Shown in pieces: positions 61,106 through 63,937 of a stretch of 63,937 bases of DNA (positions are counted from its first letter, which is position 1; the number at the start of each line of letters is the position of its first letter). The stretch comes from Clostridium sp. (GTDB lineage: Bacteria; Bacteroidota; Bacteroidia; Bacteroidales; Muribaculaceae). Under the pieces are notes generated by a model. That model searched no databases. It worked only from the letters and a program-made list of their open reading frames with translations, and had not been told where the DNA came from. The DNA lies in NCBI GenBank assembly GCA_023666615.1, contig JAMPBQ010000001.1:309186-373122 (forward strand), read 5' to 3'. Position numbers and translations under genes: made by a program.

Positions 61106-63262
61106 TCAGAATTTAAAAACCTGCGCCTGCTGGTACTGGTAGGGCTGCTGCACTTGATACTGGGGAACAGCCTGCTGAACTTGCTGGTATTGGGGAGCCG
61201 CCTGCTGCACTTGCTGGTACTGCTGAGGCGCAGCTTGCTGGTACTGCTGGGGAGCTGCCTGCTGAACCTGCTGGTACTGGGGCGCAGCTTGCTGGTACTG
61301 CTGGGGCGCTGCCTGCTGAACCTGCTGGTACTGGGAAGCCGCCTGCTGGTACTGCTGGGGAGCTGCTTGCTGCATCTGCTGGGGAACAGCCTGCTGGTAC
61401 TGCTGCTGAGGAACGGCTTGCTGGTACTGCACTTGCTGAACCGGCTGTTGAGGCACGGCTTGATATTGTGCGGCTGCGGCGGGGGCTGCCTGTGGCTGAA
61501 CCGTAGGCTGCTGCTCAGGCACGATCACTGCGGTAGCCGCGCCGGAATTTTCAAGTTCGAAAGGCATATTGATGGTGGGGCATCCGTCCTCGTTCATCAC
61601 AATCCATACCCTGTTGGCGCCCGGCATGAGGTTGGCCACCTTGAATTGGTACTTTGTTTCAGTGATTTTGCTGGAGCTCCAGGTGATGGGGCTCATAGGA
61701 GCCTCGGGCACAATTTGCACGTTGATGGGGTAATCGGCGCCGTCGGGCTGGTCCTTCTCAACGTTGACCACGAACTGCACGTTTCCGTATGCGTCAAGGG
61801 CATTGTCGGGGTCAGCGTCGATGGTCATAATGTAATTCTTTACATACCAGGCATTGGCCACTACATTTTGGCTTGACTGCTTTTCGCCTCCGATAATTAC
61901 GTCGATCGGGTAAGTGATCTCAGTCACTTGGTCGGTGATTGTGGGCGGTATGCGCAGGGTTACGGGATATGATACGCGGGTAATGCCGGAAGCGGTCTTT
62001 TCGGTGCGGTCAAATTCGTCAATGGTCATAAGCGAGGCCATGGAATCGGGGACCGATACGGCGAACTCAGCTGCGCTTACGCCGGCGGGAAGGTCCACGA
62101 TGAGCTCGGCTTTTGCCTTGGCGTGGCGGAAGGCGATATTGTCTTCATCGTTTGCGCCGCGGAGCACGAAGTCATAATTCACGGGAGCCACGTAAGTAAG
62201 GATGCCCCATTTTCCGGCTTCCTTGACGGCCGCATAGTCGCCAAACATCGACCCGTAGGCCTCGAATTTGCCCGAAGGGATGGCAGAGCCCTTGTATTTG
62301 AGGACGCTGTGGATTGAATCCACCTCTGCCAGGGAGAAATTGCTGGCGGGAAGGGTTGATTCTTTCACGGCGGCTTCGGCCTTTGCCTCTTCGGCCTGCT
62401 CAGGAGCGGAGAACTCAATGCGTACGTCGCCGCTGACAATCTTATCGGGCACAAATTCCTTCGTGAAAATCATTGTGACGGTGCGCTTGGGATCCATATG
62501 TCCGCGGAAGGTGTAGACGCCGGTCTTTCCGAAGTTCTTGAGGTCGTTGACAGTGCGCTCGGTGAGCGAGGGCTGGCTCCCTTCGATGATCATGTCTTCA
62601 AAAGCGCCCTTTGATGAATCGAACCAGTAGAGCTTGTCGCCGATAACTGCCACACCGCGTCCGTCGGGAGCAACGCTGGAGAGGAATTTGAGGTCGTCGC
62701 GGTCAAAATTCTTGCCGTTGATCGAATAGCTCACCTCGCTGCCCAGGCTGCTGTAGGCGTAATAAGGGTCTTTCTTTTTGTCGGGCTGAGCGTATGCCTG
62801 ATACATAGCATAGCCGTGGGAGTAGGGGAATGCTCGGATTACGCCCTGCGGCATATCGTGGCGATTGCCCTCGGTATCGACAGTGCCGTAGGCCCCATTG
62901 ACGTCGTACATCAGAAGGCCATCCTTGAAGGCGGCGTCGCCGATGGGCTTCACGGCGGGCAGGTCAAACTTCTTTCCGTCTGCGTTTACGAAGCCGGTGA
63001 TCATGCCCTTGTCGTCCAGGAGGATGATGTTGCCTTCGGCGTCGGTGGCGGCATCGCCCTTTGTTTCAAAGATTTTCTCGCCGTTGAGCGAATAGAACAC
63101 GGTGGATTCGGCATCCTTGGCTTGGATGATTGAATTGTTGCAAACCAGGCTGATGCTCTCATAAACGGGATCAACTACCCATTTCGTTGTCTGCGCCGCG
63201 GCTATCGCCGGGGAGACTGCGATTGCGGCAAGCGCAATGCTGAGTGAATGTGTGGATTTCAT
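61106..63262 (-). CDS. secreted protein with glutamine-rich repeat tail
   Basis: A 718-residue exported protein (signal peptide MKSTHSLSIALAAIAVSPAIAAAQ). The body has repeating beta motifs such as LLDDKGMITGFVNADGKKF and MYDVNGAYGTVDTEGN and two later Ig-like sandwich regions (ITYPIDVIIGG, VQFVVNVEKDQPDG). From about residue 584 the sequence becomes Gln/Ala/Pro/Tyr-rich, with many near-repeats of QQAAPQQYQQ and YQQVQQAAP, ending QAQVFKF. No enzyme motif is visible. The ATG at 63262 is chosen because the 53 residues before it (from 63421) do not look like protein and would bury the signal peptide. Confidence 0.75.
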   Translation of the reverse strand: MKSTHSLSIALAAIAVSPAIAAAQTTKWVVDPVYESISLVCNNSIIQAKDAESTVFYSLNGEKIFETKGDAATDAEGNIILLDDKGMITGFVNADGKKFDLPAVKPIGDAAFKDGLLMYDVNGAYGTVDTEGNRHDMPQGVIRAFPYSHGYAMYQAYAQPDKKKDPYYAYSSLGSEVSYSINGKNFDRDDLKFLSSVAPDGRGVAVIGDKLYWFDSSKGAFEDMIIEGSQPSLTERTVNDLKNFGKTGVYTFRGHMDPKRTVTMIFTKEFVPDKIVSGDVRIEFSAPEQAEEAKAEAAVKESTLPASNFSLAEVDSIHSVLKYKGSAIPSGKFEAYGSMFGDYAAVKEAGKWGILTYVAPVNYDFVLRGANDEDNIAFRHAKAKAELIVDLPAGVSAAEFAVSVPDSMASLMTIDEFDRTEKTASGITRVSYPVTLRIPPTITDQVTEITYPIDVIIGGEKQSSQNVVANAWYVKNYIMTIDADPDNALDAYGNVQFVVNVEKDQPDGADYPINVQIVPEAPMSPITWSSSKITETKYQFKVANLMPGANRVWIVMNEDGCPTINMPFELENSGAATAVIVPEQQPTVQPQAAPAAAAQYQAVPQQPVQQVQYQQAVPQQQYQQAVPQQMQQAAPQQYQQAASQYQQVQQAAPQQYQQAAPQYQQVQQAAPQQYQQAAPQQYQQVQQAAPQYQQVQQAVPQYQVQQPYQYQQAQVFKF

Positions 63263-63532
63263 AGTCAAAACAGTGTGTGTTGTACGTGTGTTGTGTATGT
63301 GTTTATTAATAAAACCCCAAAAGGGCGAATTTTGTTGAGGGGAGCCCAAGCTAAATAATGTAAACACCCGCGACGCATTGCAAACAGCCCCATATTTTGG
63401 GCGATGATAAATGAATGACATTAGTTTAAACGTAAATATGGGATAATGAGTTGGGGAAATGGAAAAATATTTTCATCTTCGCCAAACAATAGATGAAATA
63501 ATAGATATTGTCCAAATGGATAAAAAAACGCA

Positions 63533-63827
63533 TTGAAGAAGATAAGGGAGTTGTTTTTGAGGATAGCTTCGGAGACGAAGGCTATTTTATATGGATCGCA
63601 AGCAATAGATGATGCTAGTGAAGATTCCGACATAGACTTTTTGATTTTGCTTCCCGACAAATACGATGGTGGGGAGTATGTAAGAAAAAACATTTACATA
63701 TCAGACAAGCTGTATTCTCTTTCATTGGAACTTGGGATTGCCATTTCGCCGTTCATTCTTTTGAAAAAGATGTTTATGAAAGGAAAACACTGTTCACAAT
63801 CAATGTTATAAATGAGGGCATAGAGCT
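63533..63827 (+). pseudogene. frameshifted nucleotidyltransferase (MNT-type)
   Basis: The frame from 63533 has the nucleotidyltransferase motif YGSQAIDDASEDSDIDFLIL (GS then D-x-D), as in MNT antitoxins. It continues to SPFILLKK and then ends 13 residues later in an unrelated stretch (stop at 63811). Moving one base at the A run near 63762-63767 gives DVYERKTLFTINVINEGIEL and a stop at 63830, which is the expected C-terminus. The motif has Gln where most members have Arg after GS. A HEPN partner would be expected next; the ATG at 63828 opens only 28 residues before a stop, so the partner is broken or absent. Confidence 0.65.
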
Positions 63828-63937
63828 ATGAAAGAAAAACTTATGGAGCATGGGGCAATAAAGATTGAAAAATTTTGTAAATCCCGCAGATTCTACCTGC
63901 AAGTGCAAAATTAGGCAATATATTTGAAGAATTCAGC

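Noticed and set aside
61160-61450. CRISPR-like repeat pattern
   Set aside because: The repeated DNA is in frame and codes for the Gln-rich tail; there are no unique spacers and no cas genes.
61154-61876. 240-residue Leu-rich plus-strand ORF
   Set aside because: Antisense of the Gln-rich repeat; the Leu repeats are simply complementary CTG codons.
63421-63693. 90-residue minus-strand ORF at the right edge
   Set aside because: Antisense of the nucleotidyltransferase motif region.

Overview
The window looks like a chromosomal segment of a gut Bacteroidales bacterium, most like the Muribaculaceae type. Reasons: a SusC/SusD pair, many secreted glycan-degrading enzymes, a Bacteroidetes LptD, a WYL regulator, and at least a dozen copies of the phylum-specific -7 box TAnnTTTG ahead of genes. 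Core genes are GC-rich. Four patches are clearly AT-rich and look acquired: about 4.9-5.4 kb, 6.4-15.2 kb, 51.1-51.9 kb plus 54.3-56.0 kb, and 63.4 kb to the end.

Layout. 1-55: tail of a 5S rRNA and its terminator. 149-4514: lptD, an ATP-grasp-like protein and a cupin. 4660-4814: tRNA-Arg(UCU) with its 3' end duplicated 80 bp downstream. 4894-5942: a RelB/YafQ-type toxin-antitoxin pair and a lipoprotein whose signal peptide appears to derive from a nucleotidyltransferase. 6116-14420: an accessory island that opens with a structured non-coding RNA, followed by a tight operon (methyltransferase, small SF1 helicase, 715-residue unknown, DUF1848 protein), a second operon (zinc ribbon, duplicated unknown, dual-specificity phosphatase) and decayed genes. 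14516-15314: a DUF4160/DUF2442 pair and tRNA-Ala(GGC).

15476-34160: NamZ-like muramidase, SSS symporter and WYL regulator, then a polysaccharide utilization locus: SusC, SusD, GH97, a heparinase II/III-like protein, a PL38-GH88 fusion and a membrane-spanning propeller/AraC regulator. 34488-50993: tRNA-Arg(CCU), then a pectin side-chain and rhamnogalacturonan-I locus: ROK kinase, a three-domain CE1-GH53-esterase, ManA, PL11 lyase, a triple CE12 acetylesterase, RhaM-RhaB-RhaA-RhaT-RhaD and GH105. Together these could cut galactan side chains, deacetylate and cleave the RG-I backbone, remove the unsaturated uronate, and take freed L-rhamnose to dihydroxyacetone phosphate and L-lactaldehyde. No SusC/D pair lies inside this second locus.

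51146-53601: a GNAT toxin-like pair, a DUF4861-like protein and an SDR enzyme. 53602-56050: a second copy of the structured RNA followed by a secreted unknown protein and a very strong two-way terminator. 56057-63262: holin-like membrane protein, DPP IV-type peptidase, glmS and a secreted protein with a glutamine-rich repeat tail. The right edge holds a frameshifted nucleotidyltransferase.

The least explained signals are the two copies of a ~310-nt RNA with its own promoter, conserved spacing and compensatory base changes, each sitting at the left edge of AT-rich accessory genes, and the operon behind copy 1. All functional calls are by reading the translated sequence against known family motifs; no search was run.
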